Source: Kushneria marisflavi (lineage in GTDB: Bacteria > Pseudomonadota > Gammaproteobacteria > Pseudomonadales > Halomonadaceae). From it: a stretch of 64,000 nucleotides of DNA. This document shows positions 63,990 through 64,000 of this stretch, piece by piece. The position numbers and the translations under genes are program-made. The stretch's first letter is position 1; each line of letters starts with the position of its first letter. Under the pieces are notes generated by a model. The model ran no database searches, had not been told where the DNA came from, and was given only the letters and a program-made list of their open reading frames with translations. Where the stretch lies: the NCBI RefSeq assembly GCF_002157205.1, contig NZ_CP021358.1, positions 372,001 to 436,000 of the forward strand. Direction: 5' to 3'.

Positions 63990-64000
63990 TTTGCAGATCC

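Overview
The window reads as ordinary chromosome of a GC-rich gammaproteobacterium. The gene content (opgGH, cysJI, a type 2 leuA, a short PutA with PutP, ycjXF, yeaC with DUF2797, a Pseudomonas-like NagF/NagE phosphotransferase system, two catalases) fits the Halomonadaceae (Halomonas, Kushneria or relatives) best. That placement is inferred from gene content, not from a marker gene. I see no prophage, insertion sequence, CRISPR array or rRNA. There is one tRNA gene (Gly, CCC).

Layout. 1-3.8 kb: sulfite reductase cysJI behind a promoter with repeat structure suited to CysB. 3.9-8 kb: osmoregulated periplasmic glucan genes opgG-opgH. 8.3-14 kb: a Bcr/CflA exporter, a formate/nitrite-family channel with a lipoprotein, endonuclease IV, and envelope lipoproteins including a FlgO-family member. 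14-17 kb: leuA divergent from an Lrp/AsnC regulator, then an IalB-family protein. 17-28.7 kb: pepN, two DUF454 paralogues, a GNAT enzyme divergent from a RimK-like ATP-grasp ligase, a rhomboid/yeaC/DUF2797 operon, nadK with a phosphoesterase, and an EamA transporter. 28.9-33.4 kb: a peroxiredoxin-glutaredoxin fusion, a dihydrolipoamide-dehydrogenase-like enzyme, an orphan Cas2-fold protein, a strong Rsm/Csr-type small RNA candidate, tRNA-Gly, a second small RNA candidate and an AT-rich stretch with small genes. 33.4-41 kb: a CNNM/CorB-like protein and an AraC regulator next to putA and putP. 41-48 kb: slyD, a methyltransferase homologue that has lost its catalytic cysteines, an NlpC/P60 lipoprotein, a protein with two DUF1266 modules and an acyltransferase. 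48-53 kb: katE and katA. 53-55.5 kb: ycjX-ycjF. 55.6-63.9 kb: a complete N-acetylglucosamine uptake and catabolism operon.

How the parts fit. Several loci serve envelope and osmotic stress (opgGH, putP, ycjXF, GlsB family, lipoproteins). Others serve peroxide defence (katA, katE, the Prx-Grx fusion) or use of amino sugars and proline as carbon sources. The most interesting signals are the GGA-rich small RNA at about 31.71-31.84 kb, a second structured RNA candidate at 32.2-32.3 kb, the degenerate RNA-methyltransferase homologue, a NagE with a second IIB-like domain lacking its cysteine, and the internally duplicated DUF1266 protein.
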